The position numbers and the translations under genes were made by a program. The notes under the pieces are model-generated. The model was not told where the DNA came from. It made no database searches and was given only the letters and a program-made list of their open reading frames with translations. From Bacteroidota bacterium (lineage in GTDB: Bacteria > Bacteroidota > Bacteroidia > Bacteroidales > VadinHA17), in NCBI GenBank assembly GCA_015222065.1, contig JADFUQ010000406.1, forward strand, positions 1 through 6,085: a stretch of DNA of 6,085 nucleotides, read 5' to 3'. Shown one piece after another: positions 5,337 through 6,085 of this stretch (positions are counted from its first letter, which is position 1; each line of letters opens with the position of its first letter).

Positions 5337-6085
5337 TTGAAACACGAACTAAAAATATTCTTTACAGCCATAATGTTCTACACACGAATACCTGTACCCA
5401 AAAGTACAGGTTTTTCACCTGAGAATTTAAATAAGGCAACAAGATATTTCCCTTTAATCGGGATTATAGTAGGTAGTGCCGGGGCATTGTCCTTTTGGAC
5501 AATATATCAACTGTTCCCACTACATATTGCCATTTTAGCAGGCTTGATAAGCATGATATTGTTGACCGGAGCATTCCATGAAGATGCTTTTTCTGACTTT
5601 TGCGATGGTTTTGGAGGCGGTTATGAAAAAAAACAGATTCTTGCCATCATGAAAGACAGCCGGGTTGGTACTTATGGAGCCATCGGGTTAATTCTTCTAA
5701 TCCTTACAAAGTTCATATTGCTTTGTGAGTTCAAGCCATCTCAGATCCCACTCATATTGATAGCGGCACATGCAATGAGCAGGGTAAATCCTGTTATAAT
5801 GATTTTTAGCTCGCAATATATAAGGGATGATAATTCGGCTAAATCAAAACCGGTCGGTCAAAAAAACTCAATAAATACCCTTATTTTAGCTATAATATTC
5901 GGTTTGTTGCCATTGGTTTTCATTTCACCTCTTATTATTCCATTCCTGATTTTTGCTTATGCCCTGATTTTTATTTATTTCCGGCATTATGTACACAAAA
6001 AAGTGGGAGGATACACAGGCGATATATTAGGAGCTTTACAACAATTTTCAGAAGTTGGGTTTTACCTGACTTATTTAATTGTCGA
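5337..6085 (+). CDS. cobS: CobS, cobalamin (5'-phosphate) synthase, 3' end cut by window
   Basis: The integral inner-membrane enzyme that joins AdoCbi-GDP with alpha-ribazole (phosphate), completing the nucleotide loop of cobalamin. An uninterrupted frame of 249 codons runs to the window end. It begins KHELKIFFTAIMFYTRIPVP, the typical CobS N-terminus. It contains the acidic active-site block HEDAFSDFCDGFGGG at 81-95 (Asp83, Asp87, Asp90), MKDSRVGTYGAIG after it, and GGYTGDILGA at 224-233. Several hydrophobic membrane segments lie between these. Family members are about 250 residues, so only a few codons should be missing. The start is TTG at 5337: there is no upstream in-frame ATG before a stop at 5322, and the first ATG (5373) would remove the conserved first 12 residues. 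The gene follows the cobT stop by 5 bp. Confidence 0.95.
   Translation, partial: MKHELKIFFTAIMFYTRIPVPKSTGFSPENLNKATRYFPLIGIIVGSAGALSFWTIYQLFPLHIAILAGLISMILLTGAFHEDAFSDFCDGFGGGYEKKQILAIMKDSRVGTYGAIGLILLILTKFILLCEFKPSQIPLILIAAHAMSRVNPVIMIFSSQYIRDDNSAKSKPVGQKNSINTLILAIIFGLLPLVFISPLIIPFLIFAYALIFIYFRHYVHKKVGGYTGDILGALQQFSEVGFYLTYLIV

Noticed and set aside
1..6085. A previously undescribed biological system
   Set aside because: All sizeable genes are assigned to known cobalamin uptake and nucleotide-loop assembly families with intact motifs; the remaining unexplained DNA is short and repeat-like.

Overview
The window looks like a piece of an AT-rich Bacteroidota chromosome. The evidence is a TonB-dependent receptor paired with a lipoprotein whose mature N-terminus is Cys-Lys-Lys-Asp-Asp-Asp (the type associated with surface export in this phylum), the near absence of Shine-Dalgarno sequences before starts, and intergenic repeat junk of a kind I associate with this phylum. 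All recognisable genes lie on the + strand and concern cobalamin (vitamin B12).

Layout: 1-180 is an almost complete cobalamin riboswitch whose P1 stem begins at the window edge, so its promoter lies upstream of the window. It leads into a BtuB-type outer-membrane receptor (210-2150). This gene overlaps by 14 bp a surface lipoprotein with a predicted beta-propeller fold (2137-3228), best explained as BtuG, the B12-capturing partner of BtuB in Bacteroides. A UUCG-capped hairpin follows (about 3269-3296). Then comes a roughly 570-bp gene-poor stretch holding a 243-bp segment bounded by imperfect 22-bp inverted repeats, two smaller hairpins, and a doubtful 32-codon ORF. From 3801 a compact cluster encodes nucleotide-loop assembly: cobU (3801-4310), cobT (4333-5331) and cobS (TTG start at 5337, running off the window end close to full length).

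Working together: BtuG would trap corrinoids at the cell surface, and BtuB would import them across the outer membrane using TonB energy, with the riboswitch lowering expression when B12 is plentiful. CobU activates adenosylcobinamide (phosphate) to AdoCbi-GDP, CobT makes alpha-ribazole phosphate from a lower-ligand base, and CobS joins the two. The window therefore describes corrinoid salvage and completion, not de novo corrin ring synthesis; no ring-synthesis gene is present here. I see no previously undescribed system. The less ordinary items are the btuB/btuG overlap, the inverted-repeat segment, the short ORF before cobU, and the lack of a visible second riboswitch for cobUTS.
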